A stretch of 64,000 nucleotides of DNA from Tepidanaerobacteraceae bacterium (GCA_024655905.1 JANLFP010000007.1:124001-188000), one strand, 5' to 3'; shown: positions 28,063 to 37,770, numbered from the stretch's first letter. Translations and numbers: made by a program. Notes: generated from the letters alone by a model not told the origin.

Positions 28063-28098
28063 GCATGGGACTTTCGAAAGAAAGTCCCTGCTTTTTTG
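28063..28098 (+). terminator. Terminator after the NSS transporter operon
   Basis: GGGACTTT (28067-28074) pairs with AAAGTCCC (28081-28088), extended by outer pairs around one bulge, followed by CTTTTTT. Confidence 0.85.
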
Positions 28099-28180
28099 GA
28101 TTTAAAGGAAAAAGGTCGCAAGCTGTCGAATATATTGCATCAGCCTGAATCTGATGAACAATCTCGATAAGGGTGATTTT

Positions 28181-28942
28181 ATGAATCCGGAATCGGTCAA
28201 TATTATCGATAGCGGTACAGGCATCGCATTTCAAAAGGAGTTGATGAGCAGAGCCACGGCTGTTGTGGATTTAAAGGGTGCAAGAGGGGTGCGCTTCTGC
28301 GGCGAATTAAAGGATTTTATGGGTTTGAATCAAAAGCTGCAGCCCCTAAAACCCGGAGTATCCTTTCTGGGGACCGGAGATTTTCACCACCTTTGCCTTC
28401 ATTTTCTCAATAAAATGCATGAAGAGCCGATTTTGGTGCTTTTCGACCATCATTCGGACATGATGGAGCCCCTGCCGGGCACCATAAGCTGCGGGTCCTG
28501 GGTAAGAGCGGCTTTGAATGGCAAAATGGTGAAAAAATGCATAATGGTGGGGCAAAATATGAAGGATGAAGCCTTCTCTGGTTCGAATGCCGACAACAGG
28601 GTGATATTTTTCCCGGAAAACATCCCGCACGAAAAAAAGGTATCGGGAGTAATGAAAGAACTTTTAAAACACGACATACCCGTTTATGTTAGCATAGACA
28701 AGGATGTACTTGCTTGGGGACAGGCATATACCAACTGGGACCACGGGTCTTTGAAACTGGAAGAACTCATCGATTTTCTGAAAATCATAAAAAAGGCCAA
28801 AAGCATCATCGGCGCCGATATATGCGGTGAATGGCCCGTTTTGCAGGATGAGATTTTTCACACCCCGGAGGACAAGAGAAAAGTACGGGCAAACCAGACG
28901 GCCAATCTTGCAATACTGGATATTCTATTAAAGGTAGTGTAA
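28181..28942 (+). CDS. Arginase/agmatinase-fold (ureohydrolase) family protein
   Basis: 253-residue protein of the arginase superfamily, which uses two Mn ions to hydrolyse guanidino compounds. Metal motifs: GTGDFHHL (about 64-71), LFDHHSD (88-93) and SIDKDVL (171-177). The last is normally S-x-D-x-D-x-x-D-P; the final Asp-Pro is missing here, and the protein is shorter than true arginases, so substrate is uncertain. It could act on agmatine, formiminoglutamate or a related compound. ATG 28181 follows AAGGGTG; the in-frame ATG 28154 has no ribosome site. It stands alone. Confidence 0.82.
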   Translation: MNPESVNIIDSGTGIAFQKELMSRATAVVDLKGARGVRFCGELKDFMGLNQKLQPLKPGVSFLGTGDFHHLCLHFLNKMHEEPILVLFDHHSDMMEPLPGTISCGSWVRAALNGKMVKKCIMVGQNMKDEAFSGSNADNRVIFFPENIPHEKKVSGVMKELLKHDIPVYVSIDKDVLAWGQAYTNWDHGSLKLEELIDFLKIIKKAKSIIGADICGEWPVLQDEIFHTPEDKRKVRANQTANLAILDILLKVV

Positions 28943-29041
28943 TTTTTTGCAGAAAGTAGTAAAATATGCATATATATTTCTATTCACCGGCAGATGATGT
29001 TATAATATCAGTTATAATATAATTTCAAGGAGATGATTTCA

Positions 29042-29845
29042 ATGGATTTTAGAGCCGATATCGGAGTATTTGGCGGTTCGGGGTTTTATTCTTTTCTGGA
29101 TGACGTTAGAGAAATAACTGTAGAAACCCCGTATGGCCCGCCCAGCGAAAGAATAGCCCTCGCGAAAATAGGCGGAAAGTCCGTGGCATTTCTGCCAAGG
29201 CACGGGAAGCACCATACCATTCCGCCCCACATGATAAACTACCGTGCCAATGTGTATGCCATGAAGCAACTGGGGGTAACACGGATTCTGGGACCATGCG
29301 CATCGGGAAGCCTGCAGCCCCACGTAAAACCCGGAGACTTTGTGATATGCGACCAGTTTGTAAACCGCACCTGGGGACGCAAAGATACCTTTTACGATGG
29401 TCCCATAACCACGCATATCGGCGGTGCGGAGCCGTACTGCCCCGAGCTGCGCAGGATAGCCATCGAGACGGCAAAAGAAAAAGGCCTGCCCGTGCACGAA
29501 AAAGGTACAGTTGTAGTTGTCCAGGGACCGCGGTTTTCCACCAGAGCTGAAAGCCGGGAATTTTCCAGCCATGGCTGGGAAGTCATAAATATGACCCAGT
29601 ATCCCGAAGCGGTCCTCGCGCGGGAAATGGAGATATGCTATGCCAATATAACACTTGTGACGGACTACGATGTGGGCCTTGAAGATAACCCTGAAATAGA
29701 GCCGGTGAGCCACGAGATGGTGCTGAAAGTTTTTAACGAAAACATAGCCAAACTGAAGGAATTGCTCTATGACATAATAATGCGCATGCCTGAGAAAAGA
29801 GGCTGCAAGTGCGGCGAGGAACTGAAAAGCGCAAGGATGACATAA
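29042..29845 (+). CDS. mtnP: S-methyl-5'-thioadenosine phosphorylase
   Basis: Phosphorolytic cleavage of methylthioadenosine (and probably 5'-deoxyadenosine) to adenine and the pentose 1-phosphate. Purine nucleoside phosphorylase family 2; 267 residues. Signature blocks: IGVFGGSGFYSFLDD, FLPRHGKHHTIPPHMINYRA, GPCASGSL, VINMTQYPEAVLARE and 'V-T-D-Y-D-V-G'. ATG 29042 follows AAGGAGATG. The class II aldolase gene follows after about 45 bases, and SAM synthetase lies 2.4 kb downstream, pointing to SAM by-product salvage. Confidence 0.93.
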   Translation: MDFRADIGVFGGSGFYSFLDDVREITVETPYGPPSERIALAKIGGKSVAFLPRHGKHHTIPPHMINYRANVYAMKQLGVTRILGPCASGSLQPHVKPGDFVICDQFVNRTWGRKDTFYDGPITTHIGGAEPYCPELRRIAIETAKEKGLPVHEKGTVVVVQGPRFSTRAESREFSSHGWEVINMTQYPEAVLAREMEICYANITLVTDYDVGLEDNPEIEPVSHEMVLKVFNENIAKLKELLYDIIMRMPEKRGCKCGEELKSARMT

Positions 29846-29891
29846 AAATATGATTTGAGTAAAATTATTGCAACGGAACAGGGTGAATTTC

Positions 29892-30545
29892 ATGCTGCTT
29901 AAACTAAAACAAAAAGTAGTAGAATACGGAGAAAAGATTGTGAAAGAGGGACTGGTGGTGGCCACCTGGGGAAACCTGAGTGCCCGGGAGGAAAATGAGG
30001 ACTTATTTGTAATTACGCCCAGCGGGATGAATTATGCCGATCTGGAGCCTGAAGACATCGTCGCAGTGGACCTTGATGGGAAACCCGTTGCTTCGGGCAG
30101 GAAACCTTCGGTAGAAACGCCGGTGCATGCGGCCATTTACAGGGCAAGGCCGGATGTAAAAGCGGTGATTCATACTCATAGCATCAATGCCAGTGCATGT
30201 GCCGCGTCCAGAACGGAGATACCATGCATCATGGAAGACATGTCGTCCATGGTGGGTGGGCCTGTAAAAGTGGCAAAATATGCTCCTACCGGCACCCGGG
30301 AGCTTGCAGAAAATGTGCTGGAGGCTCTTGAAGACAGAAATGCCGTTATTCTAGCAAATCATGGAGTGGTGACGGTGGGAAGGTGTCTGGAAGAAGCCTT
30401 CAAACTGAGCTTGGTGGTGGAAAAGACTGCAGAGATATTTATTAAATCTAAGATGCTGGGGCAGGTTTATTCCCTGGATCTGAGCGAAGTGTGCCATTTG
30501 AAGGACTTTTACATTCGATGCTACGGTCAGGCGAACAGAGAATAG
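29892..30545 (+). CDS. Class II (FucA/AraD-type) aldolase, candidate methylthioribulose-1-P aldolase
   Basis: Zinc aldolase of the fuculose-phosphate aldolase/adducin family, 217 residues. Conserved: GLVVATWGNLSAR, ITPSGMNYADL, E-T-P-V-H-A-A-I-Y, the zinc His pair in VIHTHSINA and the later ANHGVVTVG His. FucA would be the default name, but no fucose genes are near. Next to mtnP, it fits the aldolase (Ald2) of the DHAP shunt, which splits 5-methylthioribulose 1-phosphate to DHAP and methylthioacetaldehyde. The isomerase mtnA needed between them is not in this window. Assignment to that pathway is inferred from context. Confidence 0.85.
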   Translation: MLLKLKQKVVEYGEKIVKEGLVVATWGNLSAREENEDLFVITPSGMNYADLEPEDIVAVDLDGKPVASGRKPSVETPVHAAIYRARPDVKAVIHTHSINASACAASRTEIPCIMEDMSSMVGGPVKVAKYAPTGTRELAENVLEALEDRNAVILANHGVVTVGRCLEEAFKLSLVVEKTAEIFIKSKMLGQVYSLDLSEVCHLKDFYIRCYGQANRE

Positions 30546-30632
30546 ACAAAGAATTAATGCGGCATTGCATAATAAAAACAATTGTAATATAATAGACAAA
30601 GCGGCATTTTGCTGAAAGGGAAGGAGTGGCAC

Positions 30633-32216
30633 ATGCGAAAGAAGACCCCTGAAAAAGCTTCTAAAGTCGATTACCGGCTTTTATATAAGAGGAAAATAGT
30701 GGACTTTCTGGAATCTTTAAAGGATAAAGAATATACCGTATGGCAGATGAATGAATCCATGAAAAAACTTTTCAGTATGGGGGAACAGGTGGTGCAGGTT
30801 TGCCTTTCCAAACTGCGGGAAAACGACGAGAGCCTGGCCCCTGTGGTCTGTTATGCGCTTGAATATATAGACAGCTACGATGTTGTGCCGCCGCTTATGG
30901 ATATACTCATCATGCCGCACATATCGGATAAGGTCAAGGCCAGGATTCTTACGGTGCTTTCCCATTACGGAGTGGATGCGGGAGAACTGCCTCTGGACTT
31001 GATAATGAAGGACTTTGACGGTGTGGCTTCCGAATCCCTCGCTGAGATGCTGGAGGACATTGAAAAAGATTACTTCCTTATATTATATATACTTGAAGAT
31101 ATGGAAGAGTTTCCACCTGATATGAAGCTGGCCTATGTAAGGGATATTGGGGAACTGAAGGATGAGAAGGCCATAGGGCTTCTGGAAATTATCGCGACTA
31201 TGGATGATGTTCCGCTGGCACAGGAAGCCGTTAAGGCTCTGGGAAAGATAAAATCCGGAAAGTCCCTTTTTGCTCTAAACAAATTATCGAATCGAATAAA
31301 TGATGACAGGGTGAAGAAAATTATCGACAAAGAGATCCAGAGGTTGAAATTCAGCGGAGTGCAGATGGAGATAACGCCGGCTCCGGTGAAACTTCTTGAA
31401 CCGGTTAAAATAATAATATCCTCTATTGATGGTCTCGGAAGCCGGGCATTATGGATTGCATGGAAAAACCCTTTAAAGCCCCGGAAACTCATTTCAATGA
31501 ACCTGCTGCTTAATGTGCAATCGGGAATTAAAGACTGCTGGGGGGTGCCGCAGATAACCGCTCGCGAATTCAACGCTTCAGTCAAAGAACTTTCCAGCAC
31601 TACTCTCGTAGCGGAATGCGATATGAATTATGCTGCTGCAATGATTAGAGATGCCCTTTTGCACAATCGGGAAAATGGAACGGAAATACCATACCAGTTT
31701 TTTTTCTGGAAACATCTCCTGGAACAGAACTATAACTTGAATCCGGAAGCTTATAAACCTGCTTTCGAAGGCTACGACATAAATGACATTATGAACAATG
31801 AGGAATACTTTAAAAAAACCTTTGACCTGTTCAACTACCGGATTTTTGATGACTGGTTCATTGCGGAGCCCAGGGTTTACGACTACGCAGAAGAGAATAA
31901 ATCAAAAAGAGGCTATATCGTAAAGAAAATGACGAGGCAGAAGGCTGAAAAGTTTTTTTCGAAATTTACGCAGGAACTCATTGAGCCTCAGATTGACATG
32001 ATAAGCAGAATGCTTGAGCTTTCGGCGGATTTTCTCGTTCGGACGGGTCAGAAGGAGCTGGTTAAAATTGTTCTTTCCGCGCTTTTTCATATTAACATAA
32101 GCCCCCTTTATTATCATCCGTTTATACAAAGAATGATTATCGAGAGTATCAGGATTGCCCTGAACAACATGAAAAACGGGTTTGACATGAGGGTGAATCC
32201 GGATGCTTTCGAATGA
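30633..32216 (+). CDS. HEAT-repeat-like protein of unknown function
   Basis: 527-residue cytoplasmic protein I cannot assign. The first ~250 residues look like alpha-helical HEAT/PBS-lyase-type repeats: recurrent 'D-V-V-P-P-L-M-D-I-L', 'K-A-I-G-L-L-E-I-I-A' and Q-E-A-V-K-A-L-G-K-I-K-S units. The C-terminal half has no familiar motif and ends without membrane segments. ATG 30633 follows AAGGGAAGGAG. It sits between the salvage aldolase and metK, in the same direction with short gaps. A scaffold role is typical of such repeats, but nothing here shows a partner. Confidence 0.75.
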   Translation: MRKKTPEKASKVDYRLLYKRKIVDFLESLKDKEYTVWQMNESMKKLFSMGEQVVQVCLSKLRENDESLAPVVCYALEYIDSYDVVPPLMDILIMPHISDKVKARILTVLSHYGVDAGELPLDLIMKDFDGVASESLAEMLEDIEKDYFLILYILEDMEEFPPDMKLAYVRDIGELKDEKAIGLLEIIATMDDVPLAQEAVKALGKIKSGKSLFALNKLSNRINDDRVKKIIDKEIQRLKFSGVQMEITPAPVKLLEPVKIIISSIDGLGSRALWIAWKNPLKPRKLISMNLLLNVQSGIKDCWGVPQITAREFNASVKELSSTTLVAECDMNYAAAMIRDALLHNRENGTEIPYQFFFWKHLLEQNYNLNPEAYKPAFEGYDINDIMNNEEYFKKTFDLFNYRIFDDWFIAEPRVYDYAEENKSKRGYIVKKMTRQKAEKFFSKFTQELIEPQIDMISRMLELSADFLVRTGQKELVKIVLSALFHINISPLYYHPFIQRMIIESIRIALNNMKNGFDMRVNPDAFE

Positions 32217-32247
32217 ATTTTTATGATTTCAGAAAAGGAGGTAAAAA

Positions 32248-33444
32248 ATGGCAAAGGACTTTCTGTTTACATCAGAATCCGTTACAGAAGGACATCCCGA
32301 CAAGATTTGCGACCAGGTATCAGATGCCATACTGGATGCTATTTTAAAAGAAGACCCTTACGCGCGAGTGGCTTGCGAGACTGCCGTTACAACCGGTCTG
32401 GTGATGGTAATGGGGGAGATAACTACCAGCTGTTATGTGGACATTCCCAGAATCACCCGGGATACCATCAGAGAGATAGGATATACCCGGGCAAAATTCG
32501 GGTTTGACTGCGACACATGCGCCGTGTTGACTTCTATCGATGAACAGTCTCCGGATATAGCCATAGGAATTGACAATGCTTATGAGTCGAGGGAGGATAA
32601 GGAGGCTCGCGACGATCTCGATAGAATCGGGGCCGGCGATCAGGGCATGATGTTCGGATTTGCCGTGGACGAGACGCCGGAGCTCATGCCCCTGCCCATA
32701 TCACTGGCTCATAGGCTTGCCCGGCGCCTGGCCGAAGTCAGAAAAAACAAGCTGCTCACATATTTGCGACCCGACGGCAAGACTCAGGTTACGGTGCAGT
32801 ATGAGGATTCAAAGCCCGTAAGAGTGGACAAGATAGTGGTATCTGCGCAACACAAATCAACGGTGGAACTTGCGACTTTAAAATCCGACATAATAGAGCA
32901 TGTGATAAAGAAGATAGTCCCGGAAGGCTTGATGGACAGCCGCACCAGAATATACGTAAACCCAACCGGAAGGTTTGTGGTGGGCGGCCCTCACGGGGAC
33001 TCCGGGCTTACCGGCAGAAAAATCATTGTGGATACTTATGGTGGCTATGCAAGGCACGGGGGAGGAGCATTTTCCGGCAAGGATCCCACCAAAGTGGACC
33101 GTTCCGCATCGTACGCCGCGAGATATGTGGCCAAGAATATTGTGGCGGCCGGATTGGCATCCAGATGCGAAGTGCAGGTGGCTTACGCCATCGGTGTTTC
33201 CCATCCGGTGTCAATCATGGTGGATACCTTTGGCACAGGAGTCATTTCAGACGACAAGATACGGAGATTGATTGAAGAAAACTTTGATTTGCGCCCCGGA
33301 GCCATAATCCGGGACCTGGACCTAAGAAAGCCAATATATAAACAAGTGGCGTCTTACGGTCATTTTGGAAGGTCGGATCTGGACCTGACATGGGAAAGGA
33401 CCGATAAAGCGGAGATACTCAGGAAACAAGCTAGCAGCCTGTAA
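32248..33444 (+). CDS. metK: S-adenosylmethionine synthetase
   Basis: Makes SAM from methionine and ATP. 398 residues, complete. Landmarks: [20 protein letters not shown] (ATP/Mg site), [32 protein letters not shown] with the phosphate-binding loop, and [19 protein letters not shown] 32248 follows AAAAGGAGG. No SAM riboswitch-like leader is evident in the 30-base gap to the preceding gene, so it is probably cotranscribed with it. A terminator overlaps its stop codon. Confidence 0.98.
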   Translation: MAKDFLFTSESVTEGHPDKICDQVSDAILDAILKEDPYARVACETAVTTGLVMVMGEITTSCYVDIPRITRDTIREIGYTRAKFGFDCDTCAVLTSIDEQSPDIAIGIDNAYESREDKEARDDLDRIGAGDQGMMFGFAVDETPELMPLPISLAHRLARRLAEVRKNKLLTYLRPDGKTQVTVQYEDSKPVRVDKIVVSAQHKSTVELATLKSDIIEHVIKKIVPEGLMDSRTRIYVNPTGRFVVGGPHGDSGLTGRKIIVDTYGGYARHGGGAFSGKDPTKVDRSASYAARYVAKNIVAAGLASRCEVQVAYAIGVSHPVSIMVDTFGTGVISDDKIRRLIEENFDLRPGAIIRDLDLRKPIYKQVASYGHFGRSDLDLTWERTDKAEILRKQASSL

Positions 33445-33460
33445 ATGGCTGCTATTTTTG
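33432..33460 (+). terminator. Terminator overlapping the metK stop
   Basis: TAGCAGCC (33432-33439) pairs with GGCTGCTA (33447-33454), followed by TTTTTG. Confidence 0.85.
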
Positions 33461-33519
33461 TAAAATAGAAGGAAATATGCCCTTTTTGTCGAATATTATC
33501 TGAACGGGAGGTGGTCCAC

Positions 33520-34674
33520 CTGAGAAGAGGCTGGCTGGATATTTCGCACCTGAATAAAGTAATAGATTCCACAATAGAAGCCGTGGAAAAGGGCCAGAGT
33601 GAAATTTTCAACATTGCAGAGCAATCAAAGAGAGAATGTGAGAGGCTTGAAAAAGAGATGCTCCAGGTAAAGCGGAAAATAACCGAAACCATAGAAAAGG
33701 TGGATGCCCTGGAAAAAGAGGAAAAAGCCGCAAGAACCAGACTCATGATGGTGAGCAGGGATTTTAGAAGATACAGCGAAGACGACATAAAGGCCGCTTA
33801 TGAATATGCCAGGGACATCCAGATAAGGCTTTCTCTGGAAAAAGAAAGGGAAGTGCAGCTTCGGGAGAAAAGAGACGACCTCGAGAGAAGCTTTAAAACC
33901 ATGATGACCATCCTGAATCAGGCCGAGCATCTCACCATGCAGGTCGGCGTTGCTTTAAGCTTTTTGAAGGGCAATCTGGAAAACATCTCCGGCCAGCTTA
34001 CCGATGTTTCCCAGAAGCGAAATTTTGCGTCTCAGATAATAAAAGCGCAGGAGGAAGAGCGCAAGCGCGTAGCCAGGGATATACACGACGGTCCGGCTCA
34101 AACCATGGCCAATGTGATAATCCAGGCGGAGATATGCGAAAAACTTTTTGAAAAAGATATTGAAATGGCAAAGCGGGAGTTAAAAGAACTCAAAGAAATA
34201 GTGAGAGGCTCTCTCAAGGAACTTCGCAAAATCATTTTCAATTTGAGACCATCGGCGTTGGACGATCTCGGACTTGAGGCGGTGGTGAGGCGCTCGTGTT
34301 CCGAATTCCAGGAAGAGACGGGGATAAATACCGAATTTAAGGTCTTCGGCGACAAAATGAGGCTGGATTCCAACACAGAAGTCACTCTTTTCAGGATAAT
34401 CCAGGAAGCTCTTTCAAACATAAAAAAACATTCATGCGCGAATAATGCTGTCATAAAGCTTGAGATTGACAACGGTCGGGTTAACCTCATAATTATTGAC
34501 GACGGCAGCGGCTTCCAATTGAATCCGGCGGCGGGCTTGAGCGGAATGCATGATAACTTCGGGCTTTTGAGCATAAAGGAACGCACCGAACTTTTGAACG
34601 GTTCGCTCCAAATTGAAACCGCCCAGGGCAAAGGCACAAAAATATTTATTTCCATTCCTGTAAAAGCAAAATGA
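33520..34674 (+). CDS. DegS-like cytoplasmic sensor histidine kinase
   Basis: Two-component kinase without membrane spans. The N-terminal ~170 residues form a long coiled coil (sensor domain of the DegS type). The HisKA_3 dimerisation box has EEERKRVARDIHDGPAQ with the phospho-acceptor His, and the ATPase domain has EALSNIKKHS and IIDDGSGF. Start is unusual: the only well-placed codon after GGGAGGTGG (33506-33514) is CTG 33520; GTG 33511 lies inside the ribosome site itself. No ATG is nearby. The DegU-like regulator follows after 15 bases. Confidence 0.92.
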   Translation: MRRGWLDISHLNKVIDSTIEAVEKGQSEIFNIAEQSKRECERLEKEMLQVKRKITETIEKVDALEKEEKAARTRLMMVSRDFRRYSEDDIKAAYEYARDIQIRLSLEKEREVQLREKRDDLERSFKTMMTILNQAEHLTMQVGVALSFLKGNLENISGQLTDVSQKRNFASQIIKAQEEERKRVARDIHDGPAQTMANVIIQAEICEKLFEKDIEMAKRELKELKEIVRGSLKELRKIIFNLRPSALDDLGLEAVVRRSCSEFQEETGINTEFKVFGDKMRLDSNTEVTLFRIIQEALSNIKKHSCANNAVIKLEIDNGRVNLIIIDDGSGFQLNPAAGLSGMHDNFGLLSIKERTELLNGSLQIETAQGKGTKIFISIPVKAK

Positions 34675-34689
34675 AGGAGGAAGGCTGAG

Positions 34690-35331
34690 ATGGAAAAAAT
34701 TTCGGTGGTCCTGGCAGATGACCATGTACTGGTGCGCAAGGGTTTAAAAAAAATCCTGGAGATGGAAGAAGACATCGAAGTGGTTGGCGAAGCCTCGGAT
34801 GGTGCCTCCGCCGTTGAAGTAATCATGGCGAAAAGGCCCAGGGTGGTCTTGATGGATATAAATATGCCACAAATGAACGGCATAGAGGTAGCAAAAACTC
34901 TAAAAAAGGAAAAGATAGATGCGAAAGTAATCATCCTAACCATATATGACGACAGGGAATATCTTCTGGAACTTATAAAAATGGGGGTAGCAGGCTACAT
35001 ATTGAAAGACATAGATCCGCAGGGTTTGATTGATGCCGTGAGATCCGCCAGCCGCGGGGAAACCTACATCCAGCCGACCCTTACGAGGGCGCTGATAGCG
35101 GAATACAACCGCATGACCCAGCCGGTTGCGGGAGCCAACAAGCCGCTGACGGCCAGGGAAAAAGAAGTAATGGCGTATATAGCGGATGGCCTGAACAACA
35201 ACGAGATATCAGCCAAACTCAACATAAGCGAAAAGACCGTAAAAAATCACGTGAGCAGCATTTTGAGAAAATTGAATCTTCAGGACCGCACCCAGGTGGC
35301 GGTATTTGCACTGAAAAATAAGCTGGTATAG
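34690..35331 (+). CDS. DegU-like NarL/LuxR-family response regulator
   Basis: Response regulator paired with the DegS-like kinase. Receiver domain (about 1-120): acidic pocket VVLADDHVLVRKG, phospho-acceptor Asp in PRVVLMDINMPQMNG, Thr in VIILTIYDD and Lys in GYILKDI. LuxR-type HTH at the end: LTAREKEVMAYIADGLNN, then 'E-I-S-A-K-L-N-I-S-E-K-T-V-K-N-H'. 213 residues. In Firmicutes such pairs control competence, exoenzymes and motility; the target genes here are unknown. Confidence 0.94.
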   Translation: MEKISVVLADDHVLVRKGLKKILEMEEDIEVVGEASDGASAVEVIMAKRPRVVLMDINMPQMNGIEVAKTLKKEKIDAKVIILTIYDDREYLLELIKMGVAGYILKDIDPQGLIDAVRSASRGETYIQPTLTRALIAEYNRMTQPVAGANKPLTAREKEVMAYIADGLNNNEISAKLNISEKTVKNHVSSILRKLNLQDRTQVAVFALKNKLV

Positions 35332-35384
35332 TAACGGCTCGGGCCCCATCCGAATAAAATGAATATATATGCCGGGATGGGGGT

Positions 35385-35807
35385 ATGAATATGCCGATCG
35401 ACATCAAAATCGTCCTCCTTTCAATATTTGCCGTGTTCGGGCTGTTCTGGCTGTGGCAGGGAAATTTTTCGACCTTTTTGCACAAAAAAGCCGATATATT
35501 TCCCGAAACGGTAATCATTGTAAAAAATGCTCAGGATAAAATCGAAGGCATCGTCAGAAACTTTTACAGGCGTAATCATAACAATTGTGCAAATGAGCTC
35601 TGGATTGTGGATGGAGGTTCTTCGGATGAAACGGCGGCAATTCTGGAAAAATTGTCATTGGAATATGCCGGATTGAAATCACTGCTGCTTCCGGATATGC
35701 CTGCAAAGGCATGCATGCATGAGGTCTTGAAGTATCTGGATGAACCGTTGATACTTATGGTGGATTTGACGGGGCGTATGGGAAACGAAAACGACATATT
35801 TTTATAA
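35385..35807 (+). CDS. Small membrane-anchored protein with a glycosyltransferase-2-like segment
   Basis: 140-residue protein: one N-terminal membrane helix (about 8-26), then a short domain with ELWIVDGGSSDETAAILEKL and 'P-L-I-L-M-V-D-L-T-G-R', which looks like the nucleotide-binding start of GT2 enzymes (V-D-G-S-S-D-x-T pattern) but stops before any acceptor part. It may be a minimal, non-catalytic relative. CCCCATCC (35344-35351) can pair with GGATGGGG (35375-35382), which contains its ribosome site, so translation may be restrained. It follows the degU-like gene by about 50 bases. Confidence 0.65.
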   Translation: MNMPIDIKIVLLSIFAVFGLFWLWQGNFSTFLHKKADIFPETVIIVKNAQDKIEGIVRNFYRRNHNNCANELWIVDGGSSDETAAILEKLSLEYAGLKSLLLPDMPAKACMHEVLKYLDEPLILMVDLTGRMGNENDIFL

Positions 35808-35972
35808 ATCGCAAAAATGCGTCGAAATAGGTCTAAAATACCATGAAAATTAGGACAACCGAGTGATATCAATTTTTTCCAATACAACTTATAATTATAA
35901 TTGTAAAAGCCCTATTTCTTCTCAAGTTTTACCCCTTAGTTCTTTTTATGCCCCCCTTTCTTTCGTGGTGTT

Positions 35973-36004
35973 GACCCTGAGATTTTTGGGGTCCTTTTTT
36001 TTAT
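35973..36004 (+). terminator. Terminator upstream of the diguanylate cyclase gene
   Basis: GACCC (35973-35977) pairs with GGGTC (35988-35992), followed by CTTTTTTTTT. The rest of 35808-36069 is AT-rich with no gene visible. Confidence 0.7.
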
Positions 36005-36069
36005 GAATAAAAAAGGAAAAACACTATTTGTGTAGAATATATATAAAAAATTATTATGGGGGCATATAA

Positions 36070-37770
36070 ATGCTGATGGAGAAGAAATATGCCTTTGCTT
36101 TATCAATAGCGTTTTGGGGCATGGGGACCCTGCTATTATCGATATATTTTTATGGTTTTACATTGCATGAATCGTGGGAATATTATTTTGCATTCCTCGC
36201 TCTCATGATTATTTCCGAGTTTCTTCCCATACGCATGGACAGGGGCTTTTTAACCATGGAGTTCGGTTTCGTATATGCGTCCGCCATAATATTCGGCCCT
36301 CTGCCCGCGGCTGTTATGAAATTTCTGAGCACCGTCATTGTCCAGAGCATTCAACGCAGAAAATGTGAATGGCAGGAAAAGGTTCCGATTATTTTGTTTT
36401 CGGCTGGCCAATATATGATGAGCTTTTTTGGAGGTATTGTGACGTATTTTGCAGCATCCAAAATCATTCCCGAAAGCATATCCTTTCGCGAAGCCCTGGC
36501 CAGAGGCGCGGGGATACTGGCATATTTTTTCATAAACAATGCTCTGGTGGAAGCTTATATTGATTTGGAAAGACACAGCAGGCTGTTTTCAAAACTGGGA
36601 CGGTCGCTGATAAATGATGCTGCCACGTATTTTATAGCATTGCCTGCAGGAATAATAATCTCTGAAACTCACAGATATTTCGGATTTTATTCGGCGATGG
36701 CCGTTTTTTTTCCTTACATGGCAGCAGTATGCATATATCGGTTTTACATGAATCTGCTGGCTACAAACCGTGAATTGCGCGCGCTGCATGATGTGGCGGC
36801 GGCCATGACATCAACGCTGGATATGGACGAGGTGCTGGAAACCGTGCTGGCATCCATCACGGAGCTGGCGCCATGGGATACAGCCTGCCTGTTTGTATAC
36901 CAGCACGATGCCCTGGTGCCCGCAGTATATGATGGAATTGACGAAATAAGGTTTAAAGATGTCCGAATAAAGCCCGGAGAAGGAATTACGGGTTCATGCC
37001 TTTTAAAAGGCAAGGGAGAAATCGTAAACAATTGCAGGAATGATTCCAGGTATTTGCGCATAACCGGTATTCCGGAAAACACCAGATCCCTGATGACGGT
37101 TCCCCTTATAAGCGGCAGCGAATACATCGGGGCCATCACTCTGACGAGTTCAAACAATTACGTATACACCGAGAAAAATCTAACATTGATGAGCATACTG
37201 GCCAATCAGGCTGCCGTGGCCATTTCCAACGCCAGACTGTTCGATAGGACTGCGCGCATGGCCATAACGGATGGCCTTACCAAGCTCTACAACTACAGAT
37301 ACATATATGATGAGCTGGAACGCCAGGCGAACAGGGTAAAAAACAATGGAGGCGTTTTCAGCTTTATTATAATAGATATAGACCATTTCAAATCCTTCAA
37401 CGACTTGTACGGCCATCTTACGGGCGATGAAATACTGCAGAACCTGGCGCAAGTTTTAAGGAACAATGTGAGGGAAAACGATGTGGTGGGACGCTATGGA
37501 GGAGAAGAGTTTGCCGTTATACTGCCGGGAATTTCTTCGATGGAGGCTCTGGGCATCGCGGAGAGGATAAGACAAGCCGTGGAAAAGACCGAATTTGCCA
37601 GGACGGTTTTGGGTCAAAGCCTGTATATAACTGTAAGCGCAGGCGTTGCATCTTATCCCGATGATGCTCTTTCCGTAGATGATTTGGTAAAGAAGGCGGA
37701 CAGCGCCCTACTGTTCGGTGCCAAGCAGGACGGAAGGAATAGGGTGGTCCGCTTTAAAGGCGCATGCTAG
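36070..37770 (+). CDS. Membrane GAF-GGDEF diguanylate cyclase
   Basis: 566-residue c-di-GMP synthase. The N-terminal ~225 residues hold about seven hydrophobic spans (a MASE-like sensor). A GAF domain follows (about 245-395; ...PGEGITGSCLLKGKG..., MTVPLISGSEYIGAITL), then a GGDEF domain with an intact active site GRYGGEEFAVIL (near 477-481). R-E-N-D five residues before it is an RxxD inhibitory site, so product feedback is expected. ATG 36070 follows TGGGGGC. It is alone and convergent with the GH18 gene, the two stop codons being adjacent. Confidence 0.94.
   Translation: MLMEKKYAFALSIAFWGMGTLLLSIYFYGFTLHESWEYYFAFLALMIISEFLPIRMDRGFLTMEFGFVYASAIIFGPLPAAVMKFLSTVIVQSIQRRKCEWQEKVPIILFSAGQYMMSFFGGIVTYFAASKIIPESISFREALARGAGILAYFFINNALVEAYIDLERHSRLFSKLGRSLINDAATYFIALPAGIIISETHRYFGFYSAMAVFFPYMAAVCIYRFYMNLLATNRELRALHDVAAAMTSTLDMDEVLETVLASITELAPWDTACLFVYQHDALVPAVYDGIDEIRFKDVRIKPGEGITGSCLLKGKGEIVNNCRNDSRYLRITGIPENTRSLMTVPLISGSEYIGAITLTSSNNYVYTEKNLTLMSILANQAAVAISNARLFDRTARMAITDGLTKLYNYRYIYDELERQANRVKNNGGVFSFIIIDIDHFKSFNDLYGHLTGDEILQNLAQVLRNNVRENDVVGRYGGEEFAVILPGISSMEALGIAERIRQAVEKTEFARTVLGQSLYITVSAGVASYPDDALSVDDLVKKADSALLFGAKQDGRNRVVRFKGAC

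Noticed and set aside
27946-28170. 74-residue open frame overlapping metS and the next gap
   Set aside because: It is the metS DNA read in another frame and runs through a strong terminator.
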